Shown: positions 1 to 6,155, counted from the stretch's first letter. The stretch: 8,679 bases of DNA from an uncultured Actinomycetes bacterium (GCA_903866425.1 CAIPNN010000098.1:1-8679); one strand, 5' to 3'. Notes: generated from the sequence alone by a model not told the origin. A program made the numbers and translations.

Positions 1-471
1 CTTGCGCGTCTGCTGGCCCAACGTGGTGTGGGCCTCATCGCAGATGAGCAGCGTCACATCGCCCCAGTTGGCCTCGTCCACGTGGCGCAGGGCCGCCTGG
101 TACGTGCAGATGGTCACGCCGGGCTTGCCGATGTCGGTGACGCCGTCGGCGCTGAACGTGACGTTCGGGAAGAAGGTGCTGAGCGCCTTGGCGGTCTGCT
201 CCGCCAGGTTGCGCCGGGGCACGAGGATGACGGCCGATCCGTCAAGTGCCGCAGCCAGGGCACAGAAGGTGATGGTCTTGCCGCTGCCGGTGGGGGCGTC
301 GATCCATGTGCGTGACGCGCCTGCGCGCAACCGGACGGCGAGCTCGTCGAGGGCCTCGATCTGGTGCTCGCGCAGCACGACCCCGGGCCACCACGTGGCC
401 GGATCGGCCAGCGCAGCCTCGAGCCGCTCGGCGGGTGCGAGGACGTCGGTCGTCTCTGTGGGCACACTCAT
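1..471 (-). CDS. DEAH-box superfamily 2 helicase, N-terminal part (partial)
   Basis: The reverse strand reads openly from an ATG at 471 to the window edge, giving 157 residues with no stop, so the C-terminal half is missing. Visible motifs in order: a Q-motif-like LREHQIEAL at residues 33-41, Walker A APTGSGKT at 59-66, a motif Ia-like VPRRNLAEQ, a motif Ib-like TICTYQAAL, and the Walker B DEAH box at 145-148 preceded by LLIC. This order is that of the ResIII/DEAD-like fold of superfamily 2 ATP-dependent nucleic-acid translocases. The motifs alone do not separate a DNA-repair helicase, an RNA helicase and a restriction-type translocase. The start is supported by a GAGAGG about 11 bases upstream; a GTG two codons in (467-465) is an alternative. 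The gene is divergent from the LytR_C gene. The family call is firm, the exact role is unknown. Confidence 0.88.
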   Translation of the reverse strand, partial: MSVPTETTDVLAPAERLEAALADPATWWPGVVLREHQIEALDELAVRLRAGASRTWIDAPTGSGKTITFCALAAALDGSAVILVPRRNLAEQTAKALSTFFPNVTFSADGVTDIGKPGVTICTYQAALRHVDEANWGDVTLLICDEAHTTLGQQTRK

Positions 472-611
472 GCCATATCGCGCCTCTCAGCCCGGGGGCA
501 CATGCCAACACGGGCGCCGGCTCCAAGGGGGAACCGATGCGGACAAGGAGACCGGAGGCGGTCGGCGCGGGAACATGCTGCTGGCGCCGGACGGCCCGTT
601 GGCCTGCGGGC

Positions 612-617
612 ACCATA
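612..617 (-). promoter_or_regulatory. Candidate extended -10 for the helicase gene
   Basis: On the minus strand the hexamer is TATGGT preceded by TGC, which gives the extended -10 pattern TGnTATGGT. It would produce a leader of roughly 130 bases before the helicase ATG at 471. No good TTGACA-like -35 was found at 16-18 bases spacing. This is a single motif match, so it is weak evidence. Confidence 0.25.
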
Positions 618-682
618 GCAGCAGGTTGCGGCGTCACAGGCGCAAGATGGGCCTGCGACGACGCTGTTGCAGCGATGTGGGG

Positions 683-688
683 TAGAGT
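683..688 (+). promoter_or_regulatory. Candidate -10 hexamer TAGAGT for the LytR_C gene
   Basis: TAGAGT fits the TANNNT pattern and ends 11 bases before the ATG at 700, so a transcript would have a leader of only a few bases. No AGGAGG-like ribosome binding site lies between it and the start. Its spacing is longer than at the other starts in this window, so it is the weakest of the set. Confidence 0.35.
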
Positions 689-699
689 CGCCCGCGGTT

Positions 700-1284
700 A
701 TGGCTGGAAACGACTCCTCACGCGGCGGCACCAACGCCTGGGCACGTCCTGTGCTTCTGGGCGTGTCGTGCATCGTCATCGGCTTCGTCATCGGGTGGTT
801 TGCCCGCGGCGACGGTGGTGGCGTCACCCTGCCGCCGGTGGGCACGGCCATTGAGACCACGGCCACGGCGCCGGCCGCGAGCACGGTTGCCGCCGACACC
901 ACGGGCACCACGGCCACGGTTTCCACCACGAGTACGACGGGTACCACGGCGACCACCGACACCACTGGCGCCACCGTGTCGGGCGCACCCGCCCGCGACC
1001 AGATCAAGCTGGTGGTGCTCAACGGCACCGAAACCGCCGGGCTGGCCGCCAAGACACAGGCACAGGCCGAGGCCATCGGATACGTGAACGTGGGCAAGGG
1101 CAACGCCGCCGTGCAGCCCACCACCATCGCGTACTACCGCACCGGCGAGGATGCCGCTGCCAAGCAGGTTGCCGCCGATCTGGGAGCCCAGTCGGAGCAG
1201 CCGCTGGTCGCCGGCAGCACCATCGAGTCGGCCGCCGTCACGGTTGAGCCCGACGTCGACGTGGTGCTCGTCCTCGGGGGATGA
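700..1284 (+). CDS. Membrane-anchored LytR C-terminal-domain protein
   Basis: The product has 194 residues. A short N-terminal cytoplasmic segment is followed by one membrane helix at about residues 17-35 (VLLGVSCIVIGFVIGWF). Next come a Thr/Ala-rich linker at about 49-105 and a C-terminal LytR_C domain at about 112-194, with the typical VVLNGT, a GLA segment, TTIAYY and the final VDVVLVLGG. The enzymatic LytR-CpsA-Psr domain that ligates wall polymers to peptidoglycan is absent, so this is a stand-alone LytR_C protein, common in actinobacteria and of poorly known role. The linker suggests the domain is displayed outside the membrane near the wall. The start at 700 is preferred over an in-frame ATG at 667 because the 11 extra residues would add an unusual polar stretch and sit upstream of the TAGAGT candidate -10. 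Its stop TGA overlaps the next gene's ATG (ATGA, 1281-1284), so the two are probably co-translated. Confidence 0.85.
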   Translation: MAGNDSSRGGTNAWARPVLLGVSCIVIGFVIGWFARGDGGGVTLPPVGTAIETTATAPAASTVAADTTGTTATVSTTSTTGTTATTDTTGATVSGAPARDQIKLVVLNGTETAGLAAKTQAQAEAIGYVNVGKGNAAVQPTTIAYYRTGEDAAAKQVAADLGAQSEQPLVAGSTIESAAVTVEPDVDVVLVLGG

Positions 1285-3731
1285 CCCCCGTGGGGAGCGG
1301 ACCCGGCCTCAGGCTGGGTGTGAGGCTGCCCCAGTACGCATCGTCATGGGTGGAACTGCGTGACGCCGCGATCCGCGCCGAGTCGCTGGGCTTCGACCAC
1401 GCCTGGCTGAACGACCACCTGTGGACCCCGGGGCGACTGCATGGCGATGCCGCCATTGATGCCTTCACCGGACTCGCCGCCATCGCGGCGGTCACGCGAC
1501 GCATCGGCCTCGGCACCGCGGTGCTCTCAGCCGCGTACCGCCCGCCGGCTCTCGGGGCGAAGATGGCCTCGGTGCTCGATCACATCGCCGCCGGCCGCCT
1601 CATCGTGGGGCTCGGCACGGGGTCGGACAACGGCGAGCACGAGGCCTACGGCTACCCCTTCGCAGAGCCGAGAGAACGCACGTCGGTCCTGCTTGAAGCC
1701 CTTGATGTGATGCAGGCGATGTTCGCCAACCCTTCGGGCGCCACGGTGGATGGCGTGCTCGCCGATGCCCCGTGCACGCCCGGCCCGACGCACGCCCCCA
1801 TCCTCATCGCCGCCCATAGGCAGCGCCTACTGCGACTGGCGGGCGAGCGGGCCGACGGAATCTTCGCGGCCTTCCTCACCCCCGACGATCTGGCCGGGCG
1901 CGTGGCCATCGCCCGCGAGGCCCGCGAGGCAGCGGGCATCGACACGCCGCTGCGCGTGGCCACGTATCTCTACGCGCTGCCAATGCGCGACCGTGACGAA
2001 GCGCTCGCGTGGGTGACCCCCGAGGCCACGGCGCTCGACACCGACCCGGCCACGCACCTGCGCTGGCTCGAGCGCAAGGGCCTGGTGGGCACGCCCGAGC
2101 AGATCGCCGAGCACCTGCGTGCCTTCGCCGACGCGGGTGCCACCGACGCAATCCTGGTGATGCCAAACCGCGTGCCGATGGATGCCCTCGACGCCCTGGC
2201 CGAGGTGATGGACGGAGCGAATGGGGACAGACCCTCCCCGGGGACAGTCCCCATCACAGAGATGTCACCGAACGCGAATCTCTGTGACCTGCTCGTTGAG
2301 CGGCATCGCCGTGCGGGTCGCGGGGCAGACCCCGCGGTGACAGACGAGGACGGCACCTGGGACTTCGACGATCTCTCGCAGGCCGTGCGCCGGAGCGCCG
2401 GAGCACTTCGTGGTGCCGGGCTCCGGCCGGGCGAACGCGTGGTGGTGGTGATGCGCGACGGACGGCCGTGGATGCAGGCGGTGCTCGGCACCGCGGCAGC
2501 GGCTGGCGTGGCCGTGCCGCTCGACCCCGGGTCTGACCCCGGCGTGCTCGCCGACATCCTCGACGACGCCGCGCCCGCCATCGTCATCAGTGAAGGCGAC
2601 GTGCCGCCGGGCAACTGGCGCGTGCTCTCCCCTGCCCAGCTCGACGCCGCCGAGCCGCTTGGCATCGCCGCCGTGCACCCCGAGGACCCCGCGTACATCG
2701 TGTACTCGTCGGGATCGACGGGACGCCCCAAGGGGGCGGTGCACGCGCACCGCGACATGCAGGCGTCGGTTGAGGGGTACGCGGCACACGTGCTCGCGCT
2801 CGGCCCCGGTGATACCTGCCACTCAGTGGCCCGCGGCTTCACCTCGCTTGGGTTCGGCAATGGCTTCTTCAGGCCGCTCGGGCGCGGGGCGCATGTCATC
2901 CACACGCGCATCACGCCCAACGTGCGCACCGTGGTGCACGCCTGCCGTGACCACGCGGTGACGGTGTTGACGGGCGTGCCGACCTTCTGGTCGCAGTTGG
3001 CCGAGTTCATCGCGCGGCACCCAGACGAATCCGACGCACTCGCCAGCGTGCGCCTCGGGGTGTCATCGGGCGACTCCCTGCCGGCCACGGTGCTGCGTCG
3101 CCTGCGCGAGGTGCTGCCCGGGCTTGATGTGGTGGAGGGCCTCGGCTGCTCGGAGTGCTCCAACATCGTGCTGTCCACCCGCCCTGGCGACGACCTGCCG
3201 GGGCGCCTCGGCCGGCCGGTGGAGGGTGCCGAGGTGTCGCTGCGCGACGACGACGGGCATGAGGTGGAGCCAGGTACCCCCGGGCGACTGTGGATCAAGA
3301 GCACGAGTAACACTTCCGGCTACCACCGGCGCAGCGAGATCACCCGCGACCTGGTGTTTGGCGAGTGGATTCGCATGGGCGACATGCTCGTGGTGGAGGA
3401 CGGCATCTACCGCCACGTGGGCCGCGCCGACGACCTGTTCAAGGTCGACGCCAAATGGGTGAGCCCGGTGGCGGTGGAGAACGTGGTGCTGGGGCACGAC
3501 GCCGTGGCCGAGGTTGCCGTGGTGGGTCGTCCCGACGACCGCGGCCTCATGCGTCCGGTGGCGGTGGCCGTTGCCGTCGACGGGGCCGACCCCACGACGG
3601 CAGCCAACGAGATCCGTGCAGCGGTGGCCCGCGAGCTGGGCACGCACTCGGCACCCACGGTGGAGTGGCGCAGCGAGCTGCCGCGCCTCGCATCGGGGAA
3701 GGTGAACCGCAGGGCCCTCAAGGAGGGCTAG
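1281..3731 (+). CDS. Fusion of luciferase-like monooxygenase and benzoate-CoA-ligase-like enzyme
   Basis: One uninterrupted frame encodes 816 residues with two complete enzyme modules. Residues about 10-312 are a luciferase-like TIM-barrel monooxygenase of the type often using F420: LGVRLPQY at 12-19, ESLGFDHAW, DH at 45-46, RRIGLGTAV, the HIAAGRLIVGLGTG stretch at 101-114 and PILIAA. Residues 328-816 are an ANL-superfamily ligase. The P-loop SSGSTGRPKG is at 476-485, LGCSEC at 621-626, the GD of motif A7 at 700-701, GRADDLFKV from 714 followed by KWVSP, and the catalytic Lys of LASGKVNR at 807. The GRADDLFKV/KWVSP region resembles benzoate-CoA ligases, so an aromatic or other carboxylic acid is the likely substrate (inference). 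No carrier-protein domain is present. Linker residues about 313-327 are encoded by a palindromic repeat, and Met328 could be an original ligase start. The gene starts in the ATGA overlap with the LytR_C gene and shares CTAG with the HAD stop. Confidence 0.88.
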   Translation: MTPVGSGPGLRLGVRLPQYASSWVELRDAAIRAESLGFDHAWLNDHLWTPGRLHGDAAIDAFTGLAAIAAVTRRIGLGTAVLSAAYRPPALGAKMASVLDHIAAGRLIVGLGTGSDNGEHEAYGYPFAEPRERTSVLLEALDVMQAMFANPSGATVDGVLADAPCTPGPTHAPILIAAHRQRLLRLAGERADGIFAAFLTPDDLAGRVAIAREAREAAGIDTPLRVATYLYALPMRDRDEALAWVTPEATALDTDPATHLRWLERKGLVGTPEQIAEHLRAFADAGATDAILVMPNRVPMDALDALAEVMDGANGDRPSPGTVPITEMSPNANLCDLLVERHRRAGRGADPAVTDEDGTWDFDDLSQAVRRSAGALRGAGLRPGERVVVVMRDGRPWMQAVLGTAAAAGVAVPLDPGSDPGVLADILDDAAPAIVISEGDVPPGNWRVLSPAQLDAAEPLGIAAVHPEDPAYIVYSSGSTGRPKGAVHAHRDMQASVEGYAAHVLALGPGDTCHSVARGFTSLGFGNGFFRPLGRGAHVIHTRITPNVRTVVHACRDHAVTVLTGVPTFWSQLAEFIARHPDESDALASVRLGVSSGDSLPATVLRRLREVLPGLDVVEGLGCSECSNIVLSTRPGDDLPGRLGRPVEGAEVSLRDDDGHEVEPGTPGRLWIKSTSNTSGYHRRSEITRDLVFGEWIRMGDMLVVEDGIYRHVGRADDLFKVDAKWVSPVAVENVVLGHDAVAEVAVVGRPDDRGLMRPVAVAVAVDGADPTTAANEIRAAVARELGTHSAPTVEWRSELPRLASGKVNRRALKEG
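2223..2252. repeat. GGGGACAG/GTCCCC palindromic repeat at the fusion joint
   Basis: This 30-base element contains GGGGACAG twice as a direct repeat (2223-2230 and 2240-2247). It also holds the 13-base palindrome GGGGACAGTCCCC (2240-2252) and a perfect TCCCCGGGGA palindrome (2235-2244). The outer arms GGGGAC (2223-2228) and GTCCCC (2247-2252) can pair as a hairpin. It is read through in frame as the linker segment GDRPSPGTVP between the monooxygenase and ligase modules. The form resembles REP-type dispersed palindromes that occur in many copies in some genomes. No second full copy is in this window, so dispersal is an inference. Confidence 0.7.
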
Positions 3732-4531
3732 GCCAAGAGCAGCGCGCCCAGGTCGTCGGCCACGCCAACCGGTGCCGCACCATCCCACGCATCGGCCATC
3801 TCACGCGTGCTCACACCGGTGAGCACGAGTGCACCATCAATGCCCACCGCAGCCGCCCCGCCGATGTCGCTATCGAGGCGATCACCCACCGCAAGCACCG
3901 GGCCGTCCACCCCGAGGCGCTCCTGCGCGATGCGCCAGGCGTCGGGCCCCGGCTTGCCCACCGCAACGGCTTCGGCACCCGAGCAGTACTCCACGTACGC
4001 CACGATGCCCCCGGTGCCGGGAATGACGCCGTCATCTGACGGCACGATGCGGTCGCGCCCGGTCGCCACCACGGTGGCGCCCGAGTACGCCGCGCGCACG
4101 GCCCAGGTGAGGTCGGTGTAATTCACCTCTGGATACCCGGCCAGCACCACCACATCTGCCGATGGCACCAGCTTCTCGTCGGCGATCACCCGCAGACCCG
4201 CCAGGCGCACGTGCCGCACCATCGCCTCGCTCCCCACCACCACGGCGTCGCACCCGTCAAAACGCCCGCCCAGATACTCCTGCATCACCACGCCAGAGGT
4301 CACGACCTCATCCTGCGATGCCTTCACGCCGTGTGACCACAGCCGCTGCACCACGTCTTCGGGGGCCGAACGCGGGTCGTTGGTGAGGAACACCAGAGGC
4401 CGGCCAGACGCACGCCATGCGTCAACGGCCTCGGCCGCCCCGGTGATGGCACGCCCGCCAACCCACAGGCACCCGTCAAGATCAAGAATGAGCCCCTCGT
4501 AGCGCGCGGCAAGTGACGTGAGCTCAGCCAT
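3728..4531 (-). CDS. HAD-IIA family sugar-phosphatase-like hydrolase
   Basis: The product has 267 residues, the usual size for HAD subfamily IIA (NagD, pNPPase and phosphoglycolate-phosphatase type). Motif I is LDLDGCLW with nucleophile Asp17 and acid/base Asp19. Motif II is LTND at 49-52, where most relatives have TNN. Motif III Lys193 lies in VGKPGPDAW. Motif IV is GDRLDSDI at 216-223, followed by the family-typical LVLTGV. The middle of the protein is the C2-type cap expected for this subfamily. It should remove phosphate from a small metabolite in the cytoplasm; the substrate cannot be read from sequence. The frame is open much further upstream, but ATG 4531 is chosen because homology begins right after it and TACCAT sits six bases upstream. 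The stop shares CTAG with the convergent fusion gene, and the gene is divergent from the Usp gene. Confidence 0.92.
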   Translation of the reverse strand: MAELTSLAARYEGLILDLDGCLWVGGRAITGAAEAVDAWRASGRPLVFLTNDPRSAPEDVVQRLWSHGVKASQDEVVTSGVVMQEYLGGRFDGCDAVVVGSEAMVRHVRLAGLRVIADEKLVPSADVVVLAGYPEVNYTDLTWAVRAAYSGATVVATGRDRIVPSDDGVIPGTGGIVAYVEYCSGAEAVAVGKPGPDAWRIAQERLGVDGPVLAVGDRLDSDIGGAAAVGIDGALVLTGVSTREMADAWDGAAPVGVADDLGALLLA

Positions 4532-4537
4532 GCGTCG

Positions 4538-4543
4538 ATGGTA
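4538..4543 (-). promoter_or_regulatory. -10 hexamer TACCAT, leaderless promoter of HAD gene
   Basis: On the minus strand TACCAT occupies -12 to -7 relative to the A of the HAD start codon. This is the spacing described for leaderless actinobacterial transcripts. No ribosome binding site lies between it and the ATG. No clear -35 was seen. It lies in the -35 zone of the divergent Usp promoter. Confidence 0.55.
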
Positions 4544-4564
4544 CCGCCGCGTCCGTCGGCCCCC

Positions 4565-4570
4565 TACGAT
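4565..4570 (+). promoter_or_regulatory. -10 hexamer TACGAT, leaderless promoter of usp gene
   Basis: TACGAT occupies -12 to -7 relative to the Usp ATG at 4577, the same six-base gap as at the HAD and YaaA-family starts. No Shine-Dalgarno sequence is present. A -35 with a 17-base spacer would fall at 4542-4547, overlapping the HAD gene's -10, and has no TTGACA character. Confidence 0.55.
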
Positions 4571-4576
4571 TACCGC

Positions 4577-5008
4577 ATGGAGACCTACACGCACGTGGCA
4601 GTTGCCGTCGAGGACAGCCCCGGGTCGCGAAAGGCCCTCGAGGAGGGCGCCCGCATTGCCTCGCTGTGCAGCGCCCGCCTGTCGGTGCTGCACGCCACCA
4701 GCATCCCCATGCCCCCTCCCAACATGGCTGAGGGCGGCGTGTTCCTGCCCGACCCCGAGGTGATGCAGGATGCTGCGCTCGAATGGCTCACCGAGGCCAT
4801 CGCCGGCGTACCCAGTGCCGTGCCGGTGGTGCTGCAGGGGAACCCTGCCGACGCCGTGTGCCTGTGGGCTCAGGAGAACGGTGTTGACCTGCTGGTGGCC
4901 GGTGCCGAACGCGGCAAGATCGAACGGCTGCTGCTGGGCTCGTTCGCGCTGCACCTGTCGAAGCACGCGCCCTGCGACGTGCTGTTGGCGCGCCTGCCAA
5001 AGAAGTAA
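4577..5008 (+). CDS. Universal stress protein (UspA family)
   Basis: The 143-residue product is a single Usp domain. The first strand is HVAVAVEDSPGSRKAL, where most relatives have a VAVDGS-like turn. The C-terminal nucleotide-loop region carries LLVAGAERGK, then LLLGS, and ends with the family-typical HAPCDVLLAR. ATP-binding Usp proteins usually show G-x2-G-x9-G-S/T. Here the first Gly to the final Gly-Ser is one residue shorter (G-x3-G-x7-G-S), so nucleotide binding may be changed. Such proteins are cytoplasmic and act in stress or dormancy responses. An ATG 13 codons upstream at 4538 is rejected because the added residues are not Usp-like and TACGAT sits directly before 4577. The gene is divergent from the HAD gene by 45 bases and is followed 35 bases later by uppP. 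Confidence 0.9.
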   Translation: METYTHVAVAVEDSPGSRKALEEGARIASLCSARLSVLHATSIPMPPPNMAEGGVFLPDPEVMQDAALEWLTEAIAGVPSAVPVVLQGNPADAVCLWAQENGVDLLVAGAERGKIERLLLGSFALHLSKHAPCDVLLARLPKK

Positions 5009-5028
5009 ACCTCGCCCGTGCACCCCAG

Positions 5029-5034
5029 TAGGGT
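5029..5034 (+). promoter_or_regulatory. Candidate -10 hexamer TAGGGT for uppP
   Basis: TAGGGT ends nine bases before the uppP ATG at 5044 and fits TANNNT. The transcript would be leaderless or have a leader of two or three bases. The G-rich part could alternatively be read as a poor ribosome binding site. The 35-base gap after the Usp stop leaves room for this promoter. Confidence 0.4.
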
Positions 5035-5043
5035 GCGCCACCG

Positions 5044-5865
5044 ATGTCACTTCTTCAGTCAGTCGTGCTGGGCATCGTTCAGGGGCTCACCGAGTTCCTG
5101 CCCATCTCCAGCAGCGCCCACCTGCGCATCGTGCCGGCCATCTTCGGATGGGAGGACCCAGGCGCACAGTTCACCGCCATCATCCAACTGGGCACCATGG
5201 CGGCGGTGGTCATCTATTTCTGGCGCGATCTGCGCGATGTGACCACCACCTGGTTCCGCAGCCTCACGCAGCCCCGCCTGCGCTCCGAACTGAACGCCCG
5301 CATGGGCTGGTACCTGATCATCGGCACCATTCCCATCGTCATCTTCGGCTTCCTCTTCCGTCACCAGATCGAAAACGGCGCGCGCAGCCTGTACCTCATG
5401 GGTACCACGCTCATCGTGTTCGGCCTCATTCTGGGCGCCGCCGATTACCTGGGGTCGAAGAAGCGCCCCGTCGAGTCGGTCAACCGCAAGGACGCCATCG
5501 TGGTGGGCCTTGCGCAGGCGCTGGCACTCATTCCCGGTGTGTCGCGCAGCGGTGCCACCATCACGGCCGGCCTCATCATGGGGCTCGATCGCGAAGCCGC
5601 AGCGCGCTTCGCGTTCCTGCTCTCCATCCCCGCCATCCTGCTCTCGGGCCTCTTTGAGCTGTCGAAGGAGATTGGCAGCGGATCCGGCAGCAGCGACTGG
5701 GGAGCCATCATCGTGGCCACCATCGTGTCGTTCGTGGTCGGCTACGCCTCGATCGCCTTCCTGCTCAAGTGGCTGGCCCGGCACACGCTGTACATCTTCG
5801 TGGTCTACCGCGTGGTGGTGGGGGTCATCATCCTCGTACTCGCAGGCGCAGGCGCCATTTCGTAG
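5044..5865 (+). CDS. uppP: Undecaprenyl-diphosphatase UppP (BacA type)
   Basis: This 273-residue polytopic membrane protein removes one phosphate from undecaprenyl diphosphate. It recycles the lipid carrier used for peptidoglycan and wall-polymer synthesis, and its activity is a known source of bacitracin tolerance. The N-terminal signature QGLTEFLPISSSAHL spans residues 13-27 and includes the Q/E-x3-E pair (Gln13, Glu17). The second signature PGVSRSGAT starts at residue 164 and includes the catalytic Arg168. Hydrophobic helices fill the rest, including WYLIIGTIPIVIFGFLF, TLIVFGLILGAA, FLLSIPAILLSG, IIVATIVSFVVGY and the C-terminal VYRVVVGVIILVLAGA. Length and motif order match intact family members. 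The gene lies between the Usp gene and a small charged protein; both flanking gaps are short, so some read-through is likely. Confidence 0.97.
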   Translation: MSLLQSVVLGIVQGLTEFLPISSSAHLRIVPAIFGWEDPGAQFTAIIQLGTMAAVVIYFWRDLRDVTTTWFRSLTQPRLRSELNARMGWYLIIGTIPIVIFGFLFRHQIENGARSLYLMGTTLIVFGLILGAADYLGSKKRPVESVNRKDAIVVGLAQALALIPGVSRSGATITAGLIMGLDREAAARFAFLLSIPAILLSGLFELSKEIGSGSGSSDWGAIIVATIVSFVVGYASIAFLLKWLARHTLYIFVVYRVVVGVIILVLAGAGAIS

Positions 5866-5882
5866 GCGAACGGGGGGCTTGA

Positions 5883-5888
5883 TACCCT
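5883..5888 (+). promoter_or_regulatory. Candidate -10 hexamer TACCCT for the 68-residue protein
   Basis: TACCCT ends eight bases before the GTG at 5897 and fits the TANNNT pattern seen at the other starts. No Shine-Dalgarno sequence is visible. The position supports GTG 5897 as a nearly leaderless start. Confidence 0.4.
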
Positions 5889-5896
5889 GTACCTTC

Positions 5897-6103
5897 GTGT
5901 TCGGAGCCCACCACGACAGCACCCTTGCCCGCGCAAAGCGCAAAGCCGCGCAGGACGCCAAGGACAAGGAACAGCGCAGGTTCGACATGATCGAGGCGCT
6001 CAGGAAGGCCAAGAAGGATGCGGCCGACCCCGAGGAGATCGCCCGCCGCGAGCGCAAGCGACGCCACGAGGACACCCTGGAGCGCTGGCCCGCCAACTGG
6101 TAG
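5897..6103 (+). CDS. Small highly charged helical protein, function unknown
   Basis: A GTG-initiated frame encodes 68 residues. No known domain was recognised. The product is very rich in Lys, Arg, Glu, Asp and Ala (for example LARAKRKAAQDAKDKEQRR at 10-28), with few hydrophobic residues apart from a short MIEAL patch. It ends in ERWPANW. Such composition suggests one long amphipathic or single alpha-helix, possibly a coiled coil. The codons have the G/C-rich third positions of the flanking genes, which favours a real gene. The GTG is chosen because TACCCT lies eight bases upstream; an ATG at 5988 would leave only 38 residues. The gene sits 31 bases after uppP and 62 before carD, on the same strand. 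A nucleic-acid- or protein-binding accessory role is possible but unproven. Confidence 0.7.
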   Translation: MFGAHHDSTLARAKRKAAQDAKDKEQRRFDMIEALRKAKKDAADPEEIARRERKRRHEDTLERWPANW

Positions 6104-6114
6104 GCCGTGCGCGG

Positions 6115-6120
6115 TACGAA
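6115..6120 (+). promoter_or_regulatory. Possible -10 (TACGAA) upstream of carD
   Basis: TACGAA lies 45 bases before the carD start and would give a leader of about 40 bases containing the ribosome binding site. It lacks the final T of the TANNNT pattern and no -35 is clear. It is a weak candidate. Confidence 0.2.
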
Positions 6121-6155
6121 ACGCCGCCCGGATGCGCGGCATTCAGGCAGGCAAG

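Larger units (their letters stand above)
472..699. other. Divergent intergenic region between helicase and LytR_C genes
   Basis: These 228 bases separate two divergent start codons. No convincing reading frame, tRNA or strong terminator was seen. Open frames crossing it are low-complexity Arg/Ala-rich translations typical of G+C-rich shadow frames. It should hold promoters for both flanking genes: a candidate -10 for the plus-strand gene lies at 683-688 and one for the minus-strand helicase at 612-617. Nothing else structured was recognised. Confidence 0.6.

Noticed and set aside
2..685. Plus-strand open frame of 227 codons at the left edge
   Set aside because: It is antisense to the helicase motifs (Walker A, DEAH) and its product has no recognisable features.
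472..699. Possible tRNA or small RNA in the divergent gap
   Set aside because: No cloverleaf, TTCGA-type loop or terminator with a T-run was seen on either strand.
2322..2333. GGGGCAGACCCC, similar to the joint repeat
   Set aside because: It differs in length and phase, lacks the second arm and encodes ordinary ligase residues (GADP). Chance in G+C-rich coding DNA is likely.
2526..2542. CCCCGGGTCTGACCCC-like symmetric sequence
   Set aside because: It encodes a normal DPGSDP stretch in the ligase and does not match the joint repeat closely enough.
1970..3313. Long open frame of 447 codons on the minus strand, antisense to the fusion gene
   Set aside because: Its translation is Ser/Arg/Pro-rich with no domain, and the plus strand carries clear LLM and ligase motifs throughout. 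It is a G+C-rich shadow frame.
4532..5050. N-terminal extension of the HAD frame back to 5050
   Set aside because: The extension is antisense to the Usp gene and has no HAD homology; homology begins just after ATG 4531.
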